The position numbers and the translations under genes were made by a program. Positions 7,470 to 16,068 of a stretch of 64,000 nt of DNA are shown here, piece after piece. The stretch is taken from positions 5,429-69,428 of the forward strand of contig NZ_JAKFHA010000031.1 in the NCBI RefSeq assembly GCF_021502675.1, in the 5' to 3' direction. Numbering within the stretch: position 1 is the first letter of the stretch; every line of letters begins with the position of its first letter. The DNA is from Yinghuangia soli. Lineage in GTDB: Bacteria > Actinomycetota > Actinomycetes > Streptomycetales > Streptomycetaceae. Below the pieces are notes generated by a model. That model was not told where the DNA came from and ran no database searches. It saw only the letters and a list, made by a program, of their open reading frames with translations.

Positions 7470-8362
7470 CGGACTACCTCCAGTGCCGGCCGGGTGTCAC
7501 GTACTGCGTCGGCGGGCCGGGCCATGTAGGCCAGCACGATGTCTTCCAGGCCGAGCGGGTCGACGGTCCAGGACGGATCGTGGACCGCGGTGTCGGTGCG
7601 CACCACGAGCGTGGTCTGCCGGTCGGTGTGGCTGGCGGTGATGACGTGCTGACCGGCCGGGAGGGCATCCATGTCCCGGCGCGGTCCGGTGAGCCGGTAG
7701 TGGCCGGCGACCAGGTCGTCGATGTCACCGGCAACCTGTACTTGGGAGTCGACCACGACGATGACGTAGTCGCAGGTTCGCTCCACGTCCGAGACCAGGT
7801 GGGAGGAGAGCACGATGCTCAGTTCGTGCTCGGCGACGGCCTCCATCAAGTCCTGCATGAACTCCCGTCGGGCGAGCGGGTCCAGGGCCGCGACCGGCTC
7901 GTCCAGGATGAGCAGCTCCGGGCGCTTGGCGATGCCCAGAGTGAGAGCGAGCTGCGCGCGCTGGCCGCCGGACAGCTTGCCGGCGCGCTGCTTCGGGTCC
8001 AGGCCGAGGCGACGGATCCGGTCGCGCGCTTCGGCGTCGTCCCATCCCGGGCTGAGGCGCTTGCCGAAATCGAGGTGGTCGGCGACGCTCAGCGCGGCGT
8101 AGACCGGGGTGTCCTGGGCGACGAAGCCCACCTTCGCCAGTTGTTCCACACCCGCAGCAGGACGACCACCGCACACCTCGATGGTGCCGGCCGTGGGGGT
8201 CAGCATGCCGCAGGCCAGTTTCAACAAGGTCGACTTGCCGGCGCCATTGGGGCCGACCAGGCCCACCACCCGGCCGGCGGGGACCTCGAGGTCGCAGTTC
8301 TGCAGCGCCCAGCGCTTCTTGTACCTCTTGCCCAGGCCACGGGCTCGCAAGACGGCGCTCAC
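7466..8362 (-). CDS. ABC transporter ATP-binding protein
   Basis: A 298-residue ATPase with Walker A GPNGAGKST near residue 40, signature LSGGQRAQLALTLGIA and Walker B LLILDEPVAALDP. It overlaps both neighbours by 4 bp, so the three genes are translationally coupled. It energises the permease encoded next and is regulated by the YtrA-type repressor encoded just before it. Confidence 0.92.
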   Translation of the reverse strand: MSAVLRARGLGKRYKKRWALQNCDLEVPAGRVVGLVGPNGAGKSTLLKLACGMLTPTAGTIEVCGGRPAAGVEQLAKVGFVAQDTPVYAALSVADHLDFGKRLSPGWDDAEARDRIRRLGLDPKQRAGKLSGGQRAQLALTLGIAKRPELLILDEPVAALDPLARREFMQDLMEAVAEHELSIVLSSHLVSDVERTCDYVIVVVDSQVQVAGDIDDLVAGHYRLTGPRRDMDALPAGQHVITASHTDRQTTLVVRTDTAVHDPSWTVDPLGLEDIVLAYMARPADAVRDTRPALEVVR

Positions 8363-8763
8363 GCCACGTCCTCTCCGGCAGTGCTGCGAAACGTGCTCAC
8401 GAACAGCGCCTCGATGCTCTCGTCGTCGAGACCGGCCAGGCGGGCCTTGGCCAGCCAGCGCCGCAGGTCCTTACGCAGCGGTCCCTGCGCGGCGAGCGTG
8501 TCGTCGGCCAGCGTCCGGGTCACGAATGTCCCGACACCGGGACGGGCGGCCACCAGGCCGTCGTGCTCCAGTTCCCGGTACGCCTTGAGCACCGTGTTCG
8601 GGTTGACCGCCATCTGCCGCGCCACGTCCTTGACCGTCGGCAGCCGGTCTCCCTCCCTGAGGAGACCCAGGCGCAGTGCATGCCGAACCTGCTGGACCAA
8701 CTGCTGGTACGGGGACAGGCCGGACCGGCTGTTCAGGTGGAACTCAATCACCGGTTCCTCCAT
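8359..8763 (-). CDS. GntR-family regulator, YtrA subfamily
   Basis: A 134-residue regulator with a GntR winged helix (about 13-80, with VKDVARQMAVNPNTVLKAYR) and a short alpha-helical tail, the layout of YtrA-type repressors, which lack a large effector domain. It heads the operon with an ABC ATPase and permease and most likely represses it. The start codon is only about 10 nt from the expected transcription start, so the message may be nearly leaderless. Confidence 0.9.
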   Translation of the reverse strand: MEEPVIEFHLNSRSGLSPYQQLVQQVRHALRLGLLREGDRLPTVKDVARQMAVNPNTVLKAYRELEHDGLVAARPGVGTFVTRTLADDTLAAQGPLRKDLRRWLAKARLAGLDDESIEALFVSTFRSTAGEDVA

Positions 8764-8792
8764 TTATCTAGTTGCCTAGCACTATAGTCCTC
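8764..8792 (-). promoter_or_regulatory. promoter/operator of the YtrA-type operon
   Basis: On the minus strand TATAGT (8786-8781) is a good -10 box 17 nt before the ATG. Overlapping it are CTAG (8768-8771), CTAG (8776-8779) and CTATAG (8782-8787), likely parts of the repressor site. The region is clearly AT-rich against its surroundings. Confidence 0.6.
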
Positions 8793-9044
8793 TACGTCGA
8801 TCATTCCGCAAGGCGCGTCGACCGCGACCGCGTGCACGCCGACACTGCGAGCGGCGCGAGGGCGTCCCGTCCGAAGCTCGAGCGCGGCAGGCAACTGCTG
8901 CGCGCAGGCGACGCGTTGAAGGTCGCCCTGCTCGGCCGGCTCTCCCGTGCGGTGCTGCACCTGGTGGCCCTCGGCGCCGATCTGCGCGGGCGTTCCCCGG
9001 TGTTCGAGTCGGGGCGGCAGGGCCTCGTGCTGCGCTCGCGCTGA
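8790..9044 (+). pseudogene. serine recombinase (resolvase) remnant
   Basis: The frame encodes a segment matching the middle of Tn3-type resolvases: DRVHADTASGARASRPKLER, then LLRAGDALKV and a degenerate GRLSRAVLHLVALGADLRGR. In intact proteins these parts follow the N-terminal catalytic Ser motif and precede the helical DNA-binding end. Both ends are missing here and the conserved LDRLGRS is changed to LGRLSRA. It is a decayed trace of a mobile element in the space between two operons. Confidence 0.7.
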
Positions 9045-9640
9045 GTGCGCAGGGTTCTTGCGCGGATTGCGGATGACGCGTCGGGGGATGGCCCGCACAG
9101 TGGAAGCCGCACCGACGGGGAGGAATCGATGCGGTTGCACGTGGCGGGCCGCCTACTGGCCGTCGGACGGCCCGCCACGGCGTCCGCCGCTGGGCCGAAC
9201 GGGTGACCTGGCAGCGAAGTACCGGAAAGCACACACCAGTTCGACGTAGCGTGCGGGGACCTGCGTATCGAAGGGATGTCGCGGGCCATCTGCATTTAGT
9301 AACAGGCCCTTACTGCGTACAATCTCGGCGACCCCCAAAAAACCTCACCAGCAAGAAGAGAGGGAAAAGACGCAGTTGGTCGTGTCGGTCGGCGTCCCTG
9401 GCATGGGTATGCGGCAAGGGGGCGGGCGGGGGAGTCGGAGGTGTGGGAGTGCTTCTGGGCGTCGGGCGCGTACGGAGGCCGGCGTGCGGTGGGTCGGCTA
9501 AGACAGCGGGATGTTCCGGGGCGGCGCGTGAGGGCGGGCCGGTGGCCGGGAAGGCACCGATTCGGCTCGGCGGGGCTGGCGGAGAGGGGCATGCGGAGTC
9601 GGGCCACCGGCAGGACTGCGTGGATGCGGCGTGCGGAGCG
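9045..9640. other. no recognisable gene
   Basis: Long frames exist on both strands because of GC content, but they are Pro/Arg/Ala-rich, lack motifs and have no ribosome sites. A short AT-richer patch at 9290-9360 could hold a promoter; nothing firmer is visible. Confidence 0.6.
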
Positions 9641-10070
9641 GGGTGCGCGGACTTGTCGTGAGAGAGCGGCGAGTGCGGCGGCATGCGCGGGCCGCGGTGT
9701 GGGTTCGCGTCCCGCGGAGCGGTGTACGAGCGCTGCCATCGGCGTCCCTTCGGCACCGATGTACAGCAGTGGCGGGGTGCGGACCTGTGGCGGGTGCGTC
9801 GCGTGGGTGCGCGGTGCGCGGCGAGGCGGGCAGTTCGGTCCGGACTCGCGTGCCGTGAGGCGCGTGAGGGCGTGGCGTGTGGGCGGTGGCGTGGGCCTGC
9901 GTTCCGTGGGGCGGTATATGGGCGTTGCCGCTGACGTCTCGTAGGCCTCACGCACAGCTGGTGATTGGGGCGTGCGGAGTTGTCGTGAGAGCGGCGAGTG
10001 GGCGTACGGCGCCACAGGGCGGTGTGCGGGCGCTGCCCTTGGCGTTCATCGGTATCGATGCGTAGGTGCG
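9641..10070. repeat. degenerate intergenic repeat family
   Basis: A roughly 100-bp unit recurs. Copy 1 (about 9641-9770) and copy 3 (about 9966-10070) share a cggacttgtcgtgagag-like block, then gcggcgagtg, then a gcggtgt(a/g)cg(a/g)gcgctgcc block and a tcgg(c/t)a(c/t)cgatg end. Copy 2 (about 9895-9945) keeps only the second half. The fill between blocks differs, so these are diverged copies. They do not follow a reading frame. Confidence 0.65.
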
Positions 10071-10239
10071 AGCGGTGGGGGCAGACGGCGCCGGGTGGTG
10101 GGGTGCGTCCATGCGTGGCGTGTGTGTTGTCGTCGGTCGGTTTTCCGGGCGTGTGGATGTGGGCCTCGGCCTGACCCCTTGCGGGGCCCGTACCGCCTGG
10201 AGGCCTGACCGGACGCGGGGTGCCGCCCCCCGCGATACG

Positions 10240-10271
10240 GGGTGCCGCCCCTTTGTCCGGGGGCGGCACCC
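10240..10271 (-). terminator. terminator of the DUF5984 gene
   Basis: A perfect 12-bp stem, gggtgccgcccc (10240-10251) with ggggcggcaccc (10260-10271), and an 8-nt loop, 30 bp after the stop codon of the leftward gene. A further copy of ggtgccgcccc just left (about 10219-10230) could form an alternative stem. Confidence 0.75.
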
Positions 10272-10300
10272 TGTCTTTGTGTGCGCGGCGGTGTCGGCGG

Positions 10301-10978
10301 TCAGGCGAACTCGGTGCGAGCCAGGGCGCGTTCGAGCCAGGTCGCGCGGTCGGCGTGTTCGCGGCGCAGGGCTGCCAGGTCGATGTGGATGCCGGGTGGC
10401 AGGCCCGCGGTCTCCAGGGTGCGGATCCGTGCGTCCATGGCGGTGAAGAGGTTGTCGTGCAGGTCGGCCACGGCGGCGAGGAAGTCGGCGGTGGGGATGG
10501 TGGTGCGGCCGGCGGGTGGGGCGGTGAACCGGACGTCGGGGTCGTCGGGCGGGTTCTCCCAGGCGAGGGTGACGGTGTCGGCGGCGGTGGTGCGCGTACG
10601 CCGCAGGCGCAGGCGGGGTGCGACGCGGAGGTATCCGAGGTCGAGGGTGTGGCTGCTGCCGGTCGTACCGGAGGCGTCGGGGGCGAGGAGGTCGGGGAGC
10701 AGGTAGAGGAGGTCTTCCCAGAGTCGGACCACGAAGTAGTCGACGTAGTGGTCGAACGGGTCGGGGGCCGGCTCGGGCGGCTGGTCTCGTGCCGGGTCGG
10801 CAGGTTCGGGGTCGGCAGGTTCGGGGCCGGGGCTCGGGGGCGGTGCGTAGCGGAGGAGTTCGTGGCCGGCGGCGTCGATGCAGTACCAGCCGTCGGTGAG
10901 GGCGAACCAGTGGAGGGTCCCGTCGCCCCAGGGGCGGACGTCGTCGAGGGGGCGCAGGCCGAAGCGGAAGCCGATCAT
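10301..10978 (-). CDS. DUF5984 family protein
   Basis: A 225-residue soluble protein. Its start, with FRFGLRPLDDVRPWGDG followed by LHWFALTDGWYCI and HELLRY, matches the pattern I associate with DUF5984. A proline- and glutamate-rich insert (about 50-75, with the repeated PEPADP) separates this from the rest. The function is unknown. It is divergent from the SufR-like regulator at 11069 with about 90 bp between, so the two may share control. Confidence 0.72.
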   Translation of the reverse strand: MIGFRFGLRPLDDVRPWGDGTLHWFALTDGWYCIDAAGHELLRYAPPPSPGPEPADPEPADPARDQPPEPAPDPFDHYVDYFVVRLWEDLLYLLPDLLAPDASGTTGSSHTLDLGYLRVAPRLRLRRTRTTAADTVTLAWENPPDDPDVRFTAPPAGRTTIPTADFLAAVADLHDNLFTAMDARIRTLETAGLPPGIHIDLAALRREHADRATWLERALARTEFA

Positions 10979-11068
10979 CGGGGGAGTCTGGCAGCTGGCA
11001 GCGGGGGTGTCTCCGGGGTTTGCGGTGGGGAAACGGGCTGGCGGCGGGGGGCGGCCTAGACTCCGAGA

Positions 11069-11917
11069 GTGGACGTGAACAAGCGGGACGATGCGCACGG
11101 AAATGCGCAGGATGATGCGCTCGACGCCCTCGCGGTGCTGGCGGATCCGGTGCGGCGTGCGCTGTTCCGGTATGTGGCGGCGGCGGGGCATGACGTGGGC
11201 CGTGCGGAGGCTGCGGATGCGGTGGGCGTGCAGCGGACGCTGGCGGCGCATCATCTGGACAAGCTTGCCGAAGTAGGGCTGGTGGATGTGGCGTTCGCGC
11301 GTCCGGCCGGGCGTTCGGGGCCGGGGGCGGGGCGGCCGGCGAAGTACTACCGGGCGTCTGCGGGGGAGGTGGCGGTGTCGGTTCCGCGGCGTGAGTACGA
11401 CGCGGCGGGGCTGGTGCTGGCGGATGCGCTCGAGCGGTTGCGGGCGGACGATGCGGTGGCGGCGTCGGGGCGGGCCGAAGGGCGGGCTGCGGGGCGGGCG
11501 TTCCGGGCTCCGGAGGGGGTGCGGGAGTCGGTCGCGGAGCAGCGGGAGCGGTTGGCGGCGGCGTTGCGGGCCCGGGGGTACGAGCCGGTGGTCGAGTCGG
11601 GTGTTTCGGGGGCGGACGAGTCCGGGGCCGATGCGTCCGGGAGCGAGGCATCCGGGGCGGGCGAGTCGGCTGCGGGCGGGTCCGGGCCGGGGGATGGCGG
11701 GGGCGGGGTGGTGCGGTTGCGGAATTGCCCGTTCCATCGGTTGGCGGAGCAGTTCCCGCCGTTGGTGTGCGGGATGAATCTGGCGTTGTTGGAGGGGTTG
11801 GTCGAGGGGGTGGGGGCGTCGGCGTGGCGGCCGCGGATCGGGTCGGGTGCGGACGGGTGCTGTGTGGTGCTGGAGGTGCGGGAGGGGGCCGAAGCTTCTA
11901 AAAACAATGATGATTGA
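11069..11917 (+). CDS. winged-helix regulator, SufR-like with Cys cluster
   Basis: A 282-residue ArsR/DeoR-like regulator. The N-terminal winged helix (about 15-95) contains VLADPVRRALFRYV and a recognition helix around VQRTLAAHHLDKL. The C-terminal half has NCPFH, then VCGMN 16 residues further, and GCCV near the end. This Cys/His set resembles the Fe-S cluster ligands of SufR-type repressors. A low-complexity Ser/Gly/Ala stretch (about 175-215) separates the halves. The GTG at 11069 is the likely start. It precedes a DUF3291 gene by 24 bp, probably as one transcript. Cluster binding is inferred. Confidence 0.78.
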   Translation: MDVNKRDDAHGNAQDDALDALAVLADPVRRALFRYVAAAGHDVGRAEAADAVGVQRTLAAHHLDKLAEVGLVDVAFARPAGRSGPGAGRPAKYYRASAGEVAVSVPRREYDAAGLVLADALERLRADDAVAASGRAEGRAAGRAFRAPEGVRESVAEQRERLAAALRARGYEPVVESGVSGADESGADASGSEASGAGESAAGGSGPGDGGGGVVRLRNCPFHRLAEQFPPLVCGMNLALLEGLVEGVGASAWRPRIGSGADGCCVVLEVREGAEASKNNDD

Positions 11918-11941
11918 CATAGAGGCTCGTGAGGTGGTGAC

Positions 11942-12490
11942 ATGGCTGCCATGCCGAACACACCTGCCCCGGCGCGCACTGCGTCGACCGATTCCGTGTC
12001 CCCTGCCGTGTCCCCTGCCGCCGGTTCCTCGTCCGCGTACCAGCTCGCGCAGCTCAACGTCGCGCAGCTGCGGGCGCCCATCGACTCTCCGCAGCTCGCC
12101 GATTTCGTGGCCGGGCTGCACAAGATCAACCAGCTTGCCGAGGCGTCGCCCGGTTTCGTGTGGCGGCTGATCGGCGACGAGGCGAACCCAGATGCGACGT
12201 ACGAGCCGGCCGTGTTCGCCGCCGACGTGCTGGTGAACCTGTCGGTCTGGGCGGACATCGACACGCTCTGGGACTTCGCGTACCGCGGTCCGCATCTGGA
12301 CTACCTGCGGCGCCGCGGCGAGTGGTTCGGCGACATCGGGGAGCGCTCGCAGGTCATGTGGTGGGTCCCGGCCGGGCACCGGCCGACGGAGCAGGAGGGC
12401 GCGGAGCGCCTGGAACTGCTCCGCCGGAACGGCCCGAGCCCGGAGGCCTTCACCTTCCGGCAGCGCCATCCGGCGCCGGACGCCGGGTAG
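11942..12490 (+). CDS. DUF3291 domain protein
   Basis: A 182-residue protein. After an Ala/Ser/Pro-rich start, the region from YQLAQLNVAQLRAPIDSP to VMWWVPAGHRPT follows the DUF3291 pattern, with the typical LVNLSVWADIDTLWDFAYR core. This fold is related to dimeric alpha-beta barrel monooxygenases, but no activity is established. It follows the SufR-like regulator and its 3' end overlaps the convergent MFS gene by 41 bp. Confidence 0.85.
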   Translation: MAAMPNTPAPARTASTDSVSPAVSPAAGSSSAYQLAQLNVAQLRAPIDSPQLADFVAGLHKINQLAEASPGFVWRLIGDEANPDATYEPAVFAADVLVNLSVWADIDTLWDFAYRGPHLDYLRRRGEWFGDIGERSQVMWWVPAGHRPTEQEGAERLELLRRNGPSPEAFTFRQRHPAPDAG

Positions 12491-14015
12491 CGGGCGGTTC
12501 GTTCTCCGGGGGCCGGCCCGCCTGCGCCCGGTCCGACGCGGGCCGCATCGCCGCGGTGACGAGGACGGCGAGGGCGGCGAGGACGGCCGCGCAGACGAGT
12601 CCGGTGGCGCGCATGCCTGCGGTGCAGGCGTCGTGTGCGGCGTTCAGCAGGCGGGCGGCCTCGTCGGCGGGCAGGTCGCGGCTTGCGGCGGCTGCGGCCG
12701 CGGGCGATTCCGAGGAGCCGTCCGTGCGTTCCCGGTAGATGGCGGCGGCGAGTGTGCCGAGCAGGGCGAACCCGAGGGATCCGCCGATGTAGTTGCCGGT
12801 CTCGGAGACGGCGGCCGCCGAGCCGGCGCGCTCCGGGGGCACGGACCCGACGACGAGGCCGGTCCCGAGGGCGAAGAGAGGTCCGGTGCCGAGGGCGAGG
12901 ACGGTCGCCGCGGTGACGATCAGCAGCAAATCGGCTGTTCCCCGGGCGGTTCCGGTGGCGGCCAGGAGGAGGCCGCCGGCCGCGGACAGGGCGAGCCCGC
13001 CGGCGATTGCGGTGGCGGGCGGCATGCGGCGGGCCAGTGCGGGGGCGGCCAGGGTGCCGGCCGCGACGCCCAGGCCTACGGGGGCGAAGAGGAGTGCTGT
13101 CGCGGCCGGGGTGCGGCCGTGGACGTTCTGCAGGTACTGGGTGACGAGCAGGCCGGTGCCGGCGAGGGCGATGCCGGCGCCCACCAGGGCGGCGAGGACG
13201 GCGGCGGACGGGCGGTCCCGGAGCAGCCGCAGGTCCAGCAGCGGTGTGCGGGCGCGGAGTTGGCGGCGGGCGAAAATGCCGCCCAGGACTGCGCCGGCGG
13301 CCAGGGCGAGTGCCGGGACGAGGAACTGCCGGGGGGTGTCCGCGGTGGTGCCGTGGACGGCGGCCTGTTTGATGCCGTGGACGGTCAGGAGGACGGCGGC
13401 GAGGGACAGGGCGACGTCGGGCAGGCCGAGGGCGGCGGTGCGGTCGCCGCGGGATGCGGGGAGCAGGACCGGTCCGGCGGCCAGGAGGACGGCCATGGCG
13501 GGGACGGCGGCGAGGAAGACGGCGCCCCACCAGAAGTGCTGCAGGAGGATTCCGGCGACGACGGGTCCGAGTGCGCCGCCGGTGAACTGGCAGGCGGCCC
13601 ACAGGGCGACGGCTTTGCCGCGCTTCCGCGGGTCGGGGAACATCTCGATGATCAGGCCGAGGGTGGCGGGGGCGAGTGTCGCGCCGGCGATGCCGAGGAG
13701 TGCGCGGACGGCGATCAGGCTGCCGGGGTCGGTCGTGAAGGCGGCCGCGACCGAGAGGGCGGCGAAGGCCGCGGCGCCGGCGAGGAGCAGGCGGCGGCGT
13801 CCGATGCGGTCGCCGAGTGTGCCCATGGCGACGACGGTGCCGGCCACCATGAAGCCGTAGCTGTCGCTGATCCACAGCTGTTCGACGGCGGTGGCGCCGA
13901 GGTCGGTGCCGAGCCGGGGGAGCGCGAGGAGCAGGGCGGTGGTGTCCATCGCGACGATGAACGTGGGCAGCATGAGGACGGCGAGTCCCGGCCAGGCGGG
14001 CCGGCGGGTGTGCAT
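12450..14015 (-). CDS. MFS drug/proton antiporter, DHA2 (14-TM) type
   Basis: A 521-residue transporter with about 14 membrane segments. The start PTFIVAMDTTALLLALP and the loop motif GTLGDRIGRRRLLLAG are typical of EmrB/QacA-type exporters. It presumably pumps out hydrophobic toxic compounds or a metabolite. No dedicated regulator is adjacent; the nearest genes are DUF3291 (convergent) and the DGPF protein (divergent). Confidence 0.9.
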   Translation of the reverse strand: MHTRRPAWPGLAVLMLPTFIVAMDTTALLLALPRLGTDLGATAVEQLWISDSYGFMVAGTVVAMGTLGDRIGRRRLLLAGAAAFAALSVAAAFTTDPGSLIAVRALLGIAGATLAPATLGLIIEMFPDPRKRGKAVALWAACQFTGGALGPVVAGILLQHFWWGAVFLAAVPAMAVLLAAGPVLLPASRGDRTAALGLPDVALSLAAVLLTVHGIKQAAVHGTTADTPRQFLVPALALAAGAVLGGIFARRQLRARTPLLDLRLLRDRPSAAVLAALVGAGIALAGTGLLVTQYLQNVHGRTPAATALLFAPVGLGVAAGTLAAPALARRMPPATAIAGGLALSAAGGLLLAATGTARGTADLLLIVTAATVLALGTGPLFALGTGLVVGSVPPERAGSAAAVSETGNYIGGSLGFALLGTLAAAIYRERTDGSSESPAAAAAASRDLPADEAARLLNAAHDACTAGMRATGLVCAAVLAALAVLVTAAMRPASDRAQAGRPPENEPPATRRPAPDGAAGR

Positions 14016-14253
14016 GGCGAGGGCTCCTCGGGGTGTCCGGGTGCGCCGGGGCGTGGCCGCCGTCCGGTGCGCGGTGTCGCTGTTTCACCGGGTGGTCGGA
14101 GCGGGCGGCGGGTTCTTGACGCGGATGCCGGGGGGCCGGGGCGGAATTTCGTGCGGGTTTTTCGGCGGGGGATGTCAAGACGGCGGGTTCGGCTCCGACT
14201 TCCCCGGTGAAGGGCCCGGCCGGGTCCTTCCGGAGCGCGAAGAGGAGTGCGTC

Positions 14254-14625
14254 ATGAAGTTCCTGGTGGGCCTGCACATCAACCCGGTGGTGCTGGAGGC
14301 GTTGACGGACGAGGAGAAGGCGGCGATCGGCGCGGGGCACGGGGCGTTCATCGAGGCGCTGAAGGAGTCGGGGGAGCTGATCACCACGTTGGCGCTGGTG
14401 GATCCGTCGCAGGCGTGTGTGGTGTCGGTGCGCGAGGGCGGGCCGGTGGTGACGGACGGGCCGTTCCTGGAGGCGAAGGAGTTCCTGGGCGGGTTCTACC
14501 TGGTCGACTGCGAGGACAAGGAGCGCGCGGTCGCGCTGGCAGCGCGGATTCCGGACGCGGGGATCGCGGGCCTGGGGGTGGAGGTGCGCCAGGTGATGTT
14601 CTCCGACGGGCCGTTGGAGGCGTGA
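14254..14625 (+). CDS. YCII-related DGPF-domain protein
   Basis: A 123-residue protein of the YCII fold containing the signature VTDGPFLEAKEFLGGF. GAGGAG lies ahead of the ATG. DGPF proteins are regularly encoded next to ECF42 sigma factors, as here, where the sigma gene starts 25 bp downstream. It is thought to belong to that sigma factor's regulon; its molecular role is unsettled. Confidence 0.9.
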   Translation: MKFLVGLHINPVVLEALTDEEKAAIGAGHGAFIEALKESGELITTLALVDPSQACVVSVREGGPVVTDGPFLEAKEFLGGFYLVDCEDKERAVALAARIPDAGIAGLGVEVRQVMFSDGPLEA

Positions 14626-14650
14626 TCCGGGGCGGCGCCGGGGGCGGGAT

Positions 14651-15934
14651 GTGCCGGTGCGCGTGAAGGGGGCGGGGCCGCTTGCCGGTCCGGTGCGGTT
14701 GTCCGCGTCTGCCGAGGGCCTGTTGCGCGAGCTTGCGCCGCAGGTCCTCGGCGGGTTGGTGCGGCGGTACGGGCAGTTCGAGGGGTGCCAGGACGCGGTG
14801 CAGGAGGCCGTGCTGGCGGCTGCGGTGCGGTGGCCCGCGGAGGGTGTGCCGGGCAATCCGCGGGGTTGGCTGGCGACAGTGGCGGCGCGGCGGCTGGTGG
14901 ACGAGATGCGCAGCGACCGGGCGCGCCGGGTGCGGGAGTCGGCGGTGGCGGCGGAGGCGGCGGCGGAGGCCGCGGGTGCGGATGTGCGGGTGCCGGGGGA
15001 CTGCGACGACACGTTGGTGCTGCTGTTTCTGTGCTGCCATCCGGTGCTGTCGGCGGCGTCGCGGACCGCGTTGACGCTGCGTGCGGTGGGCGGGTTGACG
15101 ACGGCGGAGATCGCGCGGGCGTTCCTGGTGCCGGAGGGGACGATGGCGGCGCGGATCAGCCGGGCGAAGCAGCGGATCAGGGCGGCGGGGAGTACGTTCG
15201 CGCTGCCGGAGGGTGCGGACCGGGAGGAGCGTCTGCGGGTGGTCCTGCAGGTGCTGTACCTGGTGTTCAACGAGGGGTACACGGCGTCGTCGGGCGGTGC
15301 GTTGCATCGTGCGGATCTGGCGGGTGAGGCGATTCGGCTGACGCGGATGGTGCATGCGCAGCTGCCGGAGGACGGGGAGGTGTGCGGGCTGCTGGCGCTG
15401 ATGCTGCTGACGCATGCGCGGCGCGGGGTGCGGACGTGTGCGGCGGGGGAGTTGGTGCCGTTGGCGGAGCAGGACCGGTCGCGGTGGGACCGGGGGATGG
15501 TGGCGGAGGGGATGGCGTTGGCGAAGGCGGCGTTGGCGGCGCCGGCGTTGGGGCCGTACCAGGTGCAGGCGGCGATTGCGGCGACGCATGCGGACGCGGC
15601 GACGGCGGCGGAGACGGACTGGGTGCAGGTGCACGGGCTGTACCTGGTGCTGGAGCGGATCGCGCCGAATCCGGTGGTGACGTTGAACCGTGCGGTGGCG
15701 CTGGCCGAGGTGGAGGGGCCGGCGGCGGGGTTGGCGTTGCTGGCGGGGTTGGACGGGGACGGGCGGTTGGCGGGGCATCACCGGCTGGCTGCGGTGCGGG
15801 CGCATCTGCTGGAGCGGTCGGGGGAGCCGGGGGCGGCGTACGGGTGGTACCGGGAGGCGGCTCGGGGGACGGCGAGTGTGGCGGAGCAGCGGTATCTGCT
15901 GGGGCGGGCGTCGCGGGTGCGGCCGGGGCCGTAG
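14651..15934 (+). CDS. ECF42-type RNA polymerase sigma factor
   Basis: A 427-residue sigma factor. Region 2 (about 25-100, with QDAVQEAVLAAAVRWP) and region 4 (about 130-185, with LTTAEIARAFLVPEGTMAAR) are followed by a 230-residue C-terminal extension rich in helical repeats. That long extension, used in place of an anti-sigma factor for control, defines ECF42. The pairing with a DGPF gene supports the call. Start GTG 14651 follows GGGCGGGAT. Confidence 0.9.
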   Translation: MPVRVKGAGPLAGPVRLSASAEGLLRELAPQVLGGLVRRYGQFEGCQDAVQEAVLAAAVRWPAEGVPGNPRGWLATVAARRLVDEMRSDRARRVRESAVAAEAAAEAAGADVRVPGDCDDTLVLLFLCCHPVLSAASRTALTLRAVGGLTTAEIARAFLVPEGTMAARISRAKQRIRAAGSTFALPEGADREERLRVVLQVLYLVFNEGYTASSGGALHRADLAGEAIRLTRMVHAQLPEDGEVCGLLALMLLTHARRGVRTCAAGELVPLAEQDRSRWDRGMVAEGMALAKAALAAPALGPYQVQAAIAATHADAATAAETDWVQVHGLYLVLERIAPNPVVTLNRAVALAEVEGPAAGLALLAGLDGDGRLAGHHRLAAVRAHLLERSGEPGAAYGWYREAARGTASVAEQRYLLGRASRVRPGP

Positions 15935-16010
15935 GGCGGGTGGCCGGCACGGCGGGTGCGTGCAGTGTGTCGTGGTGGGGTCCGGGTGGGCTGGGTCGTG
16001 TCTCCCCGAA

Positions 16011-16036
16011 TTTATAAATGAACGGCCATTTATAAA
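16011..16036. promoter_or_regulatory. TetR operator, perfect inverted repeat
   Basis: TTTATAAAT (16011-16019) and ATTTATAAA (16028-16036) are exact reverse complements with an 8-bp spacer, in otherwise GC-rich DNA 33 bp before the tetR start. This is a typical TetR-family operator and would give autoregulation plus control of the coupled downstream gene. Confidence 0.85.
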
Positions 16037-16068
16037 CGTGCTAGGGTCGGTTCCGAAGGGAGGAGCCC

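Noticed and set aside
9310-10269. 319-codon minus-strand frame in the repeat region
   Set aside because: Composition is Arg/Pro/Thr/His biased, no ribosome site, and the repeats inside do not respect the frame.
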